DNA of 64,000 bases. It comes from Candidatus Aenigmatarchaeota archaeon (GTDB lineage: Archaea; Aenigmatarchaeota; Aenigmatarchaeia; GW2011-AR5). Position numbers and translations under genes: made by a program. Every line of letters starts with the position of its first letter. The stretch's first letter is position 1. The notes beneath the pieces were generated by a model, which saw only the letters and a program-made list of their open reading frames with translations, did not search any database and was not told where the DNA came from. Location of the stretch: the NCBI GenBank assembly GCA_016193585.1, contig JACPRW010000004.1, positions 1 through 64,000 of the forward strand. The letters are read 5' to 3'. Shown here one piece after another: positions 1 to 9,376 of the stretch.

Positions 1-90
1 CGTCGAAACCCATCCCATGACAAGGGTAGCAATGGCAACGGTGACAGCAATAAGCAGCACAGCAGCGAGGAGCGGGGATATGCCTTTCAT
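1..90 (-). CDS. type IV pilin/archaellin-like protein, N-terminal part (truncated by window edge)
   Basis: Minus-strand translation MKGISPLLAAVLLIAVTVAIATLVMGWVST: class III-type signal followed by a hydrophobic helix. Confidence 0.75.
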   Translation of the reverse strand, partial: MKGISPLLAAVLLIAVTVAIATLVMGWVST

Positions 91-501
91 GAACGTCACA
101 CTTGCATATAACTATGCATGTGGCCTGTTTATATAGTTTTTTTGCTCTAACACTGTTACCTAATCGGAGTACGACATCCTGAAACATGTCTGACAAGATT
201 CAACAATTTTCTTCTCCCAGGTTTCAAGTCAACATCCGCAGCTTCAGCAGGCGTAAGCCCTTTCAGCCCCATGTGAGGATTGACAAAATTGTGAATTGTC
301 CGTTTCATGTTCAGAAAACTCTCTGCGCCTTCGTGGCTTCCGAAATCCCCATCGTTTTTGTCCTGTCTTTGATGTCGCCGTTGTAGCGCCTATCGGGTTG
401 TTGTGCGTCAAACCATACTTCTTGCACGTCCACGACTTTATGTGCAAAGCCTCAACGCTGGTGGTGTGCACAAGTATCCACGAGCTATTTCTATACCACC
501 C

Positions 502-1203
502 TCAGGTCTTGGTCACGACGTGCCGCACGTCAGCGACGACGAAATCGGCGCCTGCGTAGAGCGTGTAGTACACGTCGTATTCGTACGTCGAGTTGATATA
601 GAAATGCACGATACAGAGCGGCAGGTTGGTGCCTTTCCATAGCACTTCACTGTAGCCGGTGCCGTTTTTCGACGACGTGTCGCCGTTTATGATGATTGAC
701 GAATTCGCAGGGTAGACGGCGGTGCCATTCGTCTTTTCCTTTATCATAAGCGTCATGTTCTCGGTGGTTATGCTTGCAAGAGTGCTGGCCTTCGGCACCT
801 TTTTGTAAGCAATGGACACGAACGAGTTTTCCTGCGTCAGGTTGCTCCCCGCGTCATCGCAGCGGACGTCGTTGCCGGCAATCTGCACAATGTCGCCTGC
901 CAGCCTCCGGGACAGGTACTCAATCACCTCGGCTCCCGACTCCAGCTTGAACTGCAGCGAATCTTCCTGGCCGGTCACCTCGAATTCCCGCGGCGCGGTG
1001 AATTTGACGACGCGCTTCGACCCCGCCCCCTCGGAGGCAACCTCGCGGATGGCGTTGTCGAGCATCTCCATTGCACTGGTCGCATCCCTGATGACCGAAT
1101 TCGATACCGTCCTGTCCGCAACCGGCTTTACGACGGTGATGACAAGCGCTATCGCTCCGATGCTCATCAGCACGACGAGCGTCATGGTCACGAGCGGATT
1201 CAC
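502..1203 (-). CDS. pilin-like membrane-anchored protein
   Basis: ORF 233 aa, N-terminal hydrophobic helix MNPLVTMTLVVLMSIGAIALVITVV; same operon direction as other pilin-like genes. Confidence 0.6.
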   Translation of the reverse strand: MNPLVTMTLVVLMSIGAIALVITVVKPVADRTVSNSVIRDATSAMEMLDNAIREVASEGAGSKRVVKFTAPREFEVTGQEDSLQFKLESGAEVIEYLSRRLAGDIVQIAGNDVRCDDAGSNLTQENSFVSIAYKKVPKASTLASITTENMTLMIKEKTNGTAVYPANSSIIINGDTSSKNGTGYSEVLWKGTNLPLCIVHFYINSTYEYDVYYTLYAGADFVVADVRHVVTKT

Positions 1204-1260
1204 ACTATTCCACCTTCTGTATCCTCGTTTTCTTACTCCTCGCTGCTATCCCGAATGTCA

Positions 1261-1351
1261 TAGCATATCCGAATAATACTGGAACTTTTCATTCGAACCT
1301 GCTATGCTGTATGTTCAGCATAAAATGTTCCAAAATCAACTGAACATACTA
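1261..1351. repeat. twin-hairpin element, family A copy 1 (91 bp, flanked by TCA/TCA)
   Basis: Near-identical to 10896-10986 and 57217-57307; two stem-loops with complementary loops TGGAAC/GTTCCA. Confidence 0.85.
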
Positions 1352-1369
1352 TCACATTGCGTACGGCCG

Positions 1370-2143
1370 TTAGCGTGTCCTGTTAAGCGTCGTGTTGTAT
1401 GCCGACTGCGAGCGGAGCCTGATGTCGCTGTCCTCGAGCTGTATGTCGAAAAAGCCGAACAGCATGTTGACCTTGGTGTCGACGGAGAACCGCTCGGTAT
1501 GGTTGATGTTCTGCCGGTTGTACAGCACGGTGACGTTGACGAAGCCGCTCAGGCTTGTGTTGAAATGGCGTGTCGCGTTGGTCTTGTCGTTGACGTTGCT
1601 GATGAAATACCCTGCCGGCGTCGAGTCGGTGCCGTTGATGGTGACATTGAGCCGGTCGTTCAGGTAGTTGCCGACGGTCACCGAATAATTTTTCGCCGTC
1701 GCGTTGGTGTAAATTATAACATAGAGGATTTTTATGTCATGCCTATTTCTGAGGAAGCCCGAAAAGTTCGCTGCGTAGTCAATGGCGCTCACGTTCGGCT
1801 CGGTTCTTCCCGAGGCGATGCCCACCAGATAGTGGTATTCGTTCCGTATGTTGTTGAGCTGCTTGTCGGTGATGAGCGACTCCTGAAAGCGTTTTTCCTC
1901 CAGTGTCGTATACACCGACAGGGTGTTCCTGAACGTTATGAGCGCGACGATAATAAGAAGTGCCGCGATGATGAAGAACTGCCCCTTAAGACGACCGCAG
2001 GGAAACCAAGGTTTTGTTTCGATTCCTTTGGAATCGAACAAACTGTCAAGCACTGGTGTTTGACATTTCCCTTCAGTCGTCCTGGACCCCTGATTCCCTT
2101 CCTTGTGCGTTGTTTCATTGCGGCTAGTTGTTAGTGCAGACAT
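1370..2143 (-). CDS. pilin-like protein with hairpin cluster inserted in frame near the N-terminus
   Basis: Start at 2143 overlaps upstream stop (ATGA); hydrophobic helix LKGQFFIIAALLIIVALITF preceded by about 45 aa largely encoded by palindromic DNA. Confidence 0.55.
   Translation of the reverse strand: MSALTTSRNETTHKEGNQGSRTTEGKCQTPVLDSLFDSKGIETKPWFPCGRLKGQFFIIAALLIIVALITFRNTLSVYTTLEEKRFQESLITDKQLNNIRNEYHYLVGIASGRTEPNVSAIDYAANFSGFLRNRHDIKILYVIIYTNATAKNYSVTVGNYLNDRLNVTINGTDSTPAGYFISNVNDKTNATRHFNTSLSGFVNVTVLYNRQNINHTERFSVDTKVNMLFGFFDIQLEDSDIRLRSQSAYNTTLNRTR
1982..2082. repeat. triloop-hairpin cluster inside a coding sequence
   Basis: Outer stem GAC.GC.GGGAAA/TTTCCCT.C.GTC enclosing TTCGATTCC-TTT-GGAATCGAA and TGTCAAGCAC-TG-GTGTTTGACA. 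Confidence 0.75.
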
Positions 2144-2535
2144 CAGAACTTCCTCCACAGCCATACCTTCACTTCCTTCCCGATGTATTTGTCCTTGTAG
2201 CCTGCAACGTAGTAGTCGACACCGATGACGGTCTGGTTCCGGGGAACGTTGCTGTCGTCGCACGGCGACGTGCACAGCTGGACTTCAGCGAGCACGTTCT
2301 TGGGCAGCAGCGCAAGCAGTTCGCCCTCGATGACCGATTCGTTGTCCGCGTCGACCCACTCCCTGAGCCTGTTCCGCGTGGTGAGGAAGTCGAGTGTCTC
2401 GAAGCCGGTGCGCTTGATGAGGCTTATCTCGCTCTCGGGCTTCGTCGGCGGCGTTTTCATCGCAAGGAAGATGGTGACGAGTATGAGCGACAGGGCGATG
2501 AGCACCTCAAGCGTGTAAACGTATCCCTTGTTCAT
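2143..2535 (-). CDS. pseudopilin-like protein
   Basis: MNKGYVYTLEVLIALSLILVTIFLAM: pilin-type N-terminus, 130 aa. Confidence 0.6.
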   Translation of the reverse strand: MNKGYVYTLEVLIALSLILVTIFLAMKTPPTKPESEISLIKRTGFETLDFLTTRNRLREWVDADNESVIEGELLALLPKNVLAEVQLCTSPCDDSNVPRNQTVIGVDYYVAGYKDKYIGKEVKVWLWRKF

Positions 2536-3378
2536 TCACCACACCTGGACCGTGAGCCTCCCTTTCCGCACGGCAGCGGTCGCGTTCTGGTAGACGACAA
2601 ATCGCTGGAGCGAGATGACGTCGCCGCGGCGCGGTGGCGCGCCGCCGTAGCTGATGTAGGTCTGGTTGATGTCTATGTCAGCCAGTTGTATGCGGAAGTT
2701 GTTTTTGATATCAGACATGTTCTTGACGAGGGTGTAATTTGAGGTATTCAGCCTCTGGAGCTGCTTGTACTGCAGAACTGGAATCCGTTCGGCGGCGAAT
2801 ATCTTTTCGGTCAGGTTGTTCACGCCGCTCACCGTCGACGAGCGGGACGAGAAGTTGCTGTTGTCGTCGAAGTAGACGACGATCCACTTTTCCTCGCTTG
2901 CCGAGACGCTGACGTTGAACGTGATGTTCGTGTCGGTTATCTGATAGGGAAGCACGGTGTCGTTGTCGTAAATCACCGTCGAGTTGATGTCGATGCCGGG
3001 AAACCCGAGGTCTGAATAGTTGAAGGTAACGAGCTCGCCCTCGATGCGCGCGAGGGGATCGCTCGGGTTCCGCAGGTACGGCGTCGTATTGTTGATGAGC
3101 ACGTAGAAGCGGTAGGCATAGGTGCGCAACCCGAGCCTGAGCGGCGCGGTAGTCCATTCCTTCGGCACGGGCTCTTGGTCAGCGATACGGAGGAGCCCCA
3201 GCGCCTCGCTCCGCAGCGCCGCCAGCTCGATGTCGTCCTTGGCAGCTGCGTAATAGCCGGTGATGTATTGCAGGAGGAACGCGAATATGACAAGGAACGA
3301 GCCGACGGCGATAACGAAGTCCACCTGTATCGCTCCCTTGCGTCCCTTGCCCTGGCGGTTGTGTAAGGCGTCCATCAT
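2536..3378 (-). CDS. pilin-like protein
   Basis: 280 aa, KGAIQVDFVIAVGSFLVIFAFLLQYITGYY hydrophobic N-terminal helix. Confidence 0.55.
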   Translation of the reverse strand: MMDALHNRQGKGRKGAIQVDFVIAVGSFLVIFAFLLQYITGYYAAAKDDIELAALRSEALGLLRIADQEPVPKEWTTAPLRLGLRTYAYRFYVLINNTTPYLRNPSDPLARIEGELVTFNYSDLGFPGIDINSTVIYDNDTVLPYQITDTNITFNVSVSASEEKWIVVYFDDNSNFSSRSSTVSGVNNLTEKIFAAERIPVLQYKQLQRLNTSNYTLVKNMSDIKNNFRIQLADIDINQTYISYGGAPPRRGDVISLQRFVVYQNATAAVRKGRLTVQVW

Positions 3379-3986
3379 GCTCTCCCCATGAAAATAAGGT
3401 CGATGCCTTCTGAAAATCGCGTGTAGTTGATCTCCGTCCTGCCTCCTGACGTGGAGCCCCGGTAGGTGATGTTGAACCCTATCCTGCAGGTGTCGTTGAT
3501 AGACGGCGGGCCGAACGCCTCTATGATGGCCGAATCGTTGACGAAGCGCGCGCGGTAGTTCATGTCGCCGATTCGTTCCGGCAGGCTGACGAAAACCCTA
3601 GAGGTTATGTTGACCGACGAATTGTAGCGTTCGCCGGTATAGAGCTTCTCTATGCCCGATTTGATGAGCTCACAGGTGTTTTCGATTTCATGCGTGCCGA
3701 TGAACGACCGAAAATCGCTGCGCACGGTGTTGAGGGACGAGACGATGGCGCCGACCAGCACCATGAGCAGCACGATTGACAGCGCATGCGAAATAAGGGG
3801 ATTCTGACCTTTGGAACGAAGAGAGCGCTGTAATCTTTTGTACTTCTGCTGAGTAATAGTAACGTGGGCATCATGATTAAGAAAGGTCTGACTACCAAAT
3901 TCCTGAAGGATATCAGGAATCTTAAAAAGTCTACATATCGGTAGGCAGGAGAATTTCTTCAGACTCATGTTCCCGTAACACCCCAT
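3375..3986 (-). CDS. pilin-like protein (true start probably near RSKGQNPLISHALSIVLLMVLVGAIV)
   Basis: Hydrophobic helix about 65 aa into the ORF; 4-nt overlap with downstream pilin gene. Confidence 0.5.
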   Translation of the reverse strand: MGCYGNMSLKKFSCLPICRLFKIPDILQEFGSQTFLNHDAHVTITQQKYKRLQRSLRSKGQNPLISHALSIVLLMVLVGAIVSSLNTVRSDFRSFIGTHEIENTCELIKSGIEKLYTGERYNSSVNITSRVFVSLPERIGDMNYRARFVNDSAIIEAFGPPSINDTCRIGFNITYRGSTSGGRTEINYTRFSEGIDLIFMGRA

Positions 3987-4021
3987 TAATCACAGGTATG
4001 TTACTTGTCAAGTGTTTCCTG

Positions 4022-4546
4022 TTATAGTGAACCAAGTAAATAATCATGTATATTATATCTTGGTTCACTTATAGCGGACAACAAAAGTAATATGTCGGTA
4101 TTCTTTTGTTGGTCCACTATAAAGGTTACTAGATTTAGATTGAAAGCGCTGGCAGCAACAATCAATGCGGCATCTTCCCCTTGCATGTCATGTTCTAAAA
4201 GTTCTCTGGTAATCTTCGCGACATCGAGTTGTTTTCTTTCACTTTCCTCCATTATGGAGCATGGTGTTGTAATCGGCAGAGAACAATGCATGTAGAATTG
4301 CTTAATTTTTCCCTTGAGCTTTCCGTATTCCCATTTTTCCGGCAGTTCGAGTGAAATGCAGGGTGTACGACATGCGCTTTGCATATCCCGAATGCCTTGT
4401 ACTTCATCTGCTGGCCCGAGCCAGTAGTTTTCAAGGCATTCAGGATAAACCACACGTTCGCCTCTGGAAGGGAGAAGCGCTTCTCCCTTCTTGCCCCAGA
4501 AAGCTACAGTCAAAACGCCTACATCAACCAGAATCTTTCTGTTCAT
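4022..4546 (-). CDS. PIN-like protein carrying palindromic inserts
   Basis: MNRKILVDVGVLTVAF start and EDAALIVAASAFNLNLVTF C-terminal region; hairpins GAATGCCTTG..CAAGGCATTC (4390-4441) and GGGAGAAGCGCTTCTCCC inside; 3' end formed by a twin-hairpin element. Confidence 0.4.
   Translation of the reverse strand: MNRKILVDVGVLTVAFWGKKGEALLPSRGERVVYPECLENYWLGPADEVQGIRDMQSACRTPCISLELPEKWEYGKLKGKIKQFYMHCSLPITTPCSIMEESERKQLDVAKITRELLEHDMQGEDAALIVAASAFNLNLVTFIVDQQKNTDILLLLSAISEPRYNIHDYLLGSL
4023..4125. repeat. twin-hairpin element, family C
   Basis: TATAGTGAACCAAG..CTTGGTTCAC then TATAGCGGACAACAAAAG..CTTTTGTTGGTCCACTATA; loops share ATATTA/TAATAT complementarity. Confidence 0.8.
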
Positions 4547-5094
4547 CGTATCACGCTGATGCGTATTTTCGGCATTCCACGCTCGTTGGTGCCCTCGTTC
4601 TCGATGATGATTTCCCTCGGACCTGCCGCCCAGCGCGTCCTGCCGATGATGTCCACGTCGTCGTACACCAGCTTGAGGAACGTGGGCACGGCAGGCGGCG
4701 TTGGCGGCCGCTGCGGGAAGCCGAAGGTCGTCCGCACGATATCCTGATCGCCCATCACATTGACGCGTTTTTTAACCTCCTCCCGCGTCCCATTGGTAAA
4801 GATGATGTAGAACCGGTTGCCCTCCAGCGCCTCGTCAAGCTGGAGCAGATAATCAGAAGCCGAGTAGGTGGGGCTCGCCGAGCTGTTGAACGCCTTTTTT
4901 CCGCCCGATGCAATGCCGAGCACGACGCCGTCGTCCTCTGCGGTGATCAAATCGTTCCGGGAGTAAATGGTGTCGTCTGATTTGTCGTTGATGTTGAAGG
5001 CGAGGTTGAACTGGACGGTATTGCCGGTGATGCCAGCACCCCCTGCAAGTGAGGCGATGAGCAGGAGTGCCACCAGAAATTTCATACTAATCAT
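4543..5094 (-). CDS. secreted protein of unknown function
   Basis: Signal peptide MISMKFLVALLLIASLAGGAGITG; 183 aa. Confidence 0.55.
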   Translation of the reverse strand: MISMKFLVALLLIASLAGGAGITGNTVQFNLAFNINDKSDDTIYSRNDLITAEDDGVVLGIASGGKKAFNSSASPTYSASDYLLQLDEALEGNRFYIIFTNGTREEVKKRVNVMGDQDIVRTTFGFPQRPPTPPAVPTFLKLVYDDVDIIGRTRWAAGPREIIIENEGTNERGMPKIRISVIR

Positions 5095-5133
5095 TAGGGG
5101 CTGAATTAGCTTAAAGCTGCAACATGCTTTGTT

Positions 5134-5581
5134 TATAGCGGATCAACAAAGGAATACCGGCATATTATAGCAAGTGACAGAACTATTCAGACAAAGTTCT
5201 GTCCTTGCTATAAGAAGATGACATTAGGAACCGTACGAAAACTAATGTCATCGACTATACTTTTGTCGTCCGCTACACGCGAAAAACAAGGTTTTCCGGT
5301 GCACCAAAAAGCTTTGCTTTTTGGGTGTACGTGAACCAAGATATATAGTGAAACAAGAAAATAACATCGGCATATTGCTTCTTGTTTCACCTATCCCCAG
5401 AAAGCAGAGCTCTCTGGGATCTCGAAGAACCTCTGTTCTTCGCAGATAGCAAACAAGGAAGTAATATCGTCAGATTCTAAGGAATCTGGCGAATTGTGCG
5501 ATTGCGAAGCAATCAGCACAATATATCCTGTTTATTTCCTTGTATTGCTATAATACCTGATTATTTACTTGGTTCACTATA
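5134..5581. repeat. nested hairpin complex (twin-hairpin elements within one another plus triloop hairpins)
   Basis: Outer stem gtgaaccaag (5331-5340)/cttggttcac (5568-5577) encloses a family B twin hairpin (5344-5552) that itself contains four extra hairpins. Confidence 0.85.
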
Positions 5582-5820
5582 ACTTCCTGAATTCAGTGTA
5601 CGTTAGTGCCTTTTCGTAAATCCCATCATTTCTTATTTTTTGCAGAATATCCTTGTCGCCTGAAACGAGATAGGCTTGTTCGTTCATTGCGATGAAAAGG
5701 CGCATGAAATTCAGCAGCGTTCTTAGTTTCACTGGAGATTTTGATACGGCATCAACAAGTCTTTCATTAAACTCAAAACGAGGAATAGAGGTGCGTGCAG
5801 AGGAATCTAGAAGCCTGTCC
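5577..5820 (-). pseudogene. PIN-domain toxin, C-terminal fragment
   Basis: FNERLVDAVSKSPVKLRTLLNFMRLFIAMNEQAYLVSGDKDILQKIRNDGIYEKALTYTEFRKL; no N-terminus; abuts hairpin element. Confidence 0.5.
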
Positions 5821-5916
5821 CGGGTGAGCGAAACGTCAGCAACGGCAGGTATATGAGAATCTTTAAATATATTAACGTAATTAACGTAATGAACATAATA
5901 TGCATGAGGTGGTAGT

Positions 5917-6144
5917 ATGGTGAGCATAACGCTTTCGGTTGCTGAAGAACTAAAAAGAAAGATGGACGAGTTCCCTGAAATAAACTGGAGCGAGGTAGCG
6001 CGGCAGGCATTCGCGCAGAAACTGCGCGACCTTGAGTTCCTCAGGGAGTTCAAGTCCAAGAGCACGCTCACTGAGCACGATGCGCTGGAACTGGGGAGAA
6101 AAGTCAATAAAGGTGTTGCAAAAAGGCTCCGCGAGATGGTATAA
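5917..6144 (+). CDS. VapB-type antitoxin
   Basis: 75 aa immediately upstream of PIN toxin; MVSITLSVAEELKRKMDEFPEINWSEVARQAF. Confidence 0.75.
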   Translation: MVSITLSVAEELKRKMDEFPEINWSEVARQAFAQKLRDLEFLREFKSKSTLTEHDALELGRKVNKGVAKRLREMV

Positions 6145-6550
6145 GTGGATCTCGTGGTGGACGCTAACGTGCTGTTCTCAGCGCTCATCAAGGAAGGAAT
6201 TACATCAGAACTTCTTTTCGTTGAAGAGCTGCACCTGTACGCTCCTGAATACATCATTGCCGAATATGCACAGCATAAACGTTTCATTCTGGCGAAAACT
6301 GGGCGCTCAGATGAAGAATTTTCAAAACTGCTTTCTGTTGTGGGTAGAAGGGTATCGCTCGTTCCGATGTCTGAAGTAAAGCCGTTTGTACAGGAGGCTG
6401 AAAACATCTCTCCTGATCCTGATGACACCCCCGTATGTTGCGTTGGCGCTCAAACTGCGCTGCCCTATCTGGTCAAATGACAAACGACTCAAAGAACAAT
6501 CAGCAGTAAAGGTGCTTGACACAGGAGATCTGCTGAGGCTCGTCAGATAA
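6145..6550 (+). pseudogene. VapC/PIN toxin with frameshift at a C5 run (~6427-6431)
   Basis: MDLVVDANVLFSALIKEG...ISPDPDDTP; shifting one base restores YVALALKLRCPIWSNDKRLKEQSAVKVLDTGDLLRLVR*. Confidence 0.7.
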
Positions 6551-6615
6551 GTGTTCAATTCCTTGGCGATTTCATTTTTCATAGCATTCCACCACGATTG
6601 CCGGCATTGCCGCCC

Positions 6616-6828
6616 CTATAAAGGAATGTAGCGTTCGCGTTCACTCATAGCACCGTATGCCTGTTTCCCCTCAATTCCCGCCAGCCGCTCCCCGGGCGCC
6701 GCAACTTTGCCGTCGAGCTCCTGCACCGCCGTGGCGGGCGTCCACGGCGACAGCTCGGAAACCTGATAGTAGCCGTCATTGCCCAAGCCCGATATTTTCC
6801 TGACTCTGCTTACCTTTTTACTACACAT
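6616..6828 (-). pseudogene. orphan fibre C-terminal coiled-coil fragment
   Basis: NDGYYQVSELSPWTPATAVQELDGK: recurring post-S74 segment. Confidence 0.65.
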
Positions 6829-6882
6829 TGTGCCTACTAATGAAAAAGCGGCACTGCTGACAGTGGCGAAATTGGATTTTTT

Positions 6883-7143
6883 TCATTGATAGACTTTCGG
6901 TCTCTTGTCAATTTTCACTATACCTATCAAATTATTTTTGTAATCCACTTCATAAAGTATTCTGTAAACGCCAACCCTGACCCTGAAAAGACCTTTTGAG
7001 CCCTGAATTGATTTCGTGTCATGAATTACAGGCGCTCGCGTAAGCTCTTCTATTTTCTGCATAATCCTTTTGGCAATGATTTTTTCAGCTTTCTTCAGGA
7101 ATTTGTCAGCCTGATTAGAATATGATACTTCAAACATTATCAT
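6883..7143 (-). CDS. RelE/ParE family toxin
   Basis: MFEVSYSNQADKFLKKAEKIIAKRIMQKIEEL...GLFRVRVGVYRILYEV. Confidence 0.85.
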   Translation of the reverse strand: MIMFEVSYSNQADKFLKKAEKIIAKRIMQKIEELTRAPVIHDTKSIQGSKGLFRVRVGVYRILYEVDYKNNLIGIVKIDKRPKVYQ

Positions 7144-7346
7144 AATCCTAGTTCTTTCTTCAGTTTTTCATGCGATTTTAGCCTTCCCCGTGACTTTTCC
7201 TTTTCGTAATTCAATAAAGCCTTATAATCGTCTTCTGTCATTATGCTGTCTATATCTACCATATGTTCCTTTATCTCAACAACTTCCTTCTTAAGGAATT
7301 CCAAATCCTCTTGTATCTTGTTCAATATTTCAGTTTCCATTTTCAA
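7140..7346 (-). CDS. antitoxin partner of RelE
   Basis: 68 aa, 4-nt overlap with toxin; ...MTEDDYKALLNYEKEKSRGRLKSHEKLKKELGL. Confidence 0.7.
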   Translation of the reverse strand: MKMETEILNKIQEDLEFLKKEVVEIKEHMVDIDSIMTEDDYKALLNYEKEKSRGRLKSHEKLKKELGL

Positions 7347-7418
7347 TCCCTATTAGTTAATAACAACGGTGAATTTAAATAAGTAACTCCAGCCAAAACC
7401 CACAATAAGCTTTGTTTT

Positions 7419-7547
7419 CCATGTCCCACATTTTACGAGAAAAAGCCCCGAATTCTTCATTCTTCATCTCTGCCCGAAATGTGCAGAAAGCAAAGCTTTC
7501 TGACGTGCCAAAGAAACTGTGTTTCTTTGGGCATATCCGGGACATGG
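7419..7547. repeat. triloop-hairpin cluster (2-hairpin version)
   Basis: CCATGTCCC/GGGACATGG outer stem; CAGAAAGC-AAA-GCTTTCTG and CCAAAGAAAC-TGT-GTTTCTTTGG. Confidence 0.85.
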
Positions 7548-7583
7548 ACTCCCGACCCAGTGGAATGCTGCCCTTATGTGCCT

Positions 7584-8560
7584 CTAGTAGCCTGAATTTT
7601 CAGTTTCTGGATTTCTGCCTTTAGTAAAATAATATCTGTCTTCAATCCTTCGTTTTCCCTCCCAAGCCGCGCTAGTTCCGCATCCTTTTCGGCTTTCAGC
7701 TCCTGCACCGCCGTGGCGGGCGTCCACGGGGACAAGCTCCGGGACCATATACTTGACCACTGGCAATTCCTTTTCCTATGGATAAATCGTTACGGTCGGC
7801 TCATAGGTAGCAACGTCGCTTACTGACCACACCTCGACCATGACCGTGTTGAACGTGCCGACCGAGGTATCTGCGGGCACCCCCATTCCGACACCGCTAC
7901 GTACTGCTGGTTCCCGGCTTCGGTGCCGGTGTTGCGCTCAATAAACGTGACGCGGATGAAGTTGACGTGCGCCGTCACGGCCACGGAGATGTTGACAATC
8001 ATCTGCACGGAGTTCCGGGATGTCCCGCCGTCCATGTACACACGATAGCGGCCTTTCGTGCTGTCGTTGTTATTCGCGCCCTGGATCAGTGTCGTACCCG
8101 TCGACAAGAAGCCGAGCGTGGCCCGCGCCTGGCCCGAAACATCAAGCTTTGTTGCCGGGCTCGCCGTCCCGATGCCGACGTTGCCTGCTTCTACTATTAA
8201 CCCATAATTGTTCGTAGCACCAGAGGCAAGGAAATATCCTCCAACGTTGGTTGTTGCGCCACTACCATATGCTTGAAACACGCCCCCGTAGTTGGTTCCC
8301 GTCGTAGCGGTATTACTTCCCCTTACTGCTTGATCGTTAGCTGTAGAGGTCTGTACGTCCAATTTATAACCCGGACTCGCCGTCCCGATGCCGACGTTGC
8401 CGCTGTTATTGATCACAAGAAGGTTCGTGGTGGTTCCCGCATCCGTGTTCTTGCTGATGTAGAGGTCGCCACCGATCGTCCAGATGTCCCACCAACGCTT
8501 GTTGGCCGCCCCGCCGCCGTTGACGAGGCTTTGCCGATATTATTCAGAATTGAGCATTTT
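7584..8560 (-). pseudogene. 5'-truncated fibre module (GNVGIGT repeats, receptor-like segment, coiled coil)
   Basis: NNSGNVGIGTASPGYKLDV...AGNVGIGTASPATKLDVSGQA...; no start, frameshift before VPADTSVGTFNTVMVEVWSVSDVATYEP. Confidence 0.75.
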
Positions 8561-8582
8561 AGAAGAGTTGTCGAAATTGTTT

Positions 8583-8789
8583 TTATTCCACCATTACTTT
8601 AAAAGGCAGTTCGCCGCTTTTTGATATGCTTACATTAAGCTTCTCAAACCCTATTATTTTCCCTTTTTTGTCCTTTTTTAAAATAATTTCCTGTCCAGTT
8701 TCTTCGCATAAAAACTCTTTTTTCGGCTCATCAAACCACACATCTACCGTATCCCCTTCTTTGTTGAATACTACTATTATTTTTTCCAT
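8583..8789 (-). CDS. DUF2283 protein (antitoxin-like)
   Basis: MEKIIVVFNKEGDTVDVWFDEP...KIIGFEKLNV. Confidence 0.75.
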   Translation of the reverse strand: MEKIIVVFNKEGDTVDVWFDEPKKEFLCEETGQEIILKKDKKGKIIGFEKLNVSISKSGELPFKVMVE

Positions 8790-9088
8790 ATAATGCCACC
8801 TTCTTTTATCTTATCTGTTATGTACGCAGTAATTATATAACCTTTTCCGTTTTCATGCTTACAGACAACACAGCAAAAATAGCCATTGTGTTTTCTGTAA
8901 TAAAGATATGTCTTTTCATCGTGTTTGCTTTTTCTTATTTCAACAGGATCTTTAAGTGTAATTTTTACAACATCTTCTTTGCCTGTCATACTTGGATGCT
9001 TGATTGCTATAATGAATTCCCAATATTTTCTTGTTGTCCTTATTTTCTTTCCTGAAGCAGACATGACTTCAAAATATACATCATCCAT
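8777..9088 (-). CDS. putative toxin partner of DUF2283
   Basis: MDDVYFEVMSASGKKIRTTRKYWEFIIAIKHPSM..YLYYRKHNGYFCCVVCKHENGKGYIITAYITDKIKEG. Confidence 0.65.
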   Translation of the reverse strand: MDDVYFEVMSASGKKIRTTRKYWEFIIAIKHPSMTGKEDVVKITLKDPVEIRKSKHDEKTYLYYRKHNGYFCCVVCKHENGKGYIITAYITDKIKEGGIIWKK

Positions 9089-9166
9089 AATTATATTTGA
9101 TTAGTGCCTATTAATTCATTTCTTGTTATTTTCACTCTAACTAAAATCCATAATAAGCTTTGTTTT

Positions 9167-9347
9167 CCATGTCCCACATTCCGCGGCAAAAAAGCCCCGA
9201 ATTCTTCAGATTTCAGCTCTGCCCGAAATGTGCAGAAAGCAAAGCTTTCTGACATCTAAGAAATGCTTTGAGCATTTCTGGATGTTGAAAACCAAAGGTT
9301 TTCAAACATGCCAAAGAAACTGTGTTTCTTTGGGCATATTCGGGACA
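9167..9347. repeat. triloop-hairpin cluster (4-hairpin version)
   Basis: Same element as 7419-7547 plus two extra hairpins (9253-9284, 9285-9305). Confidence 0.85.
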
Positions 9348-9376
9348 CAGGCTCCCGACCCTGTGGAATGCTGCCT

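Noticed and set aside
244-471. Small ORFs between pilin genes (186-386, 244-471, 296-559)
   Set aside because: No recognisable domain or clear start context; likely intergenic or degraded sequence.
1261-1351. Family A element as an ordinary transcription terminator
   Set aside because: Identical copies occur inside an S74 gene and between unrelated genes, with direct-repeat flanks; dispersal fits a mobile element better.
5577-6428. 283-aa minus ORF as one protein
   Set aside because: N-terminal two thirds is antisense to the VapBC pair; only the C-terminal PIN fragment is plausible.
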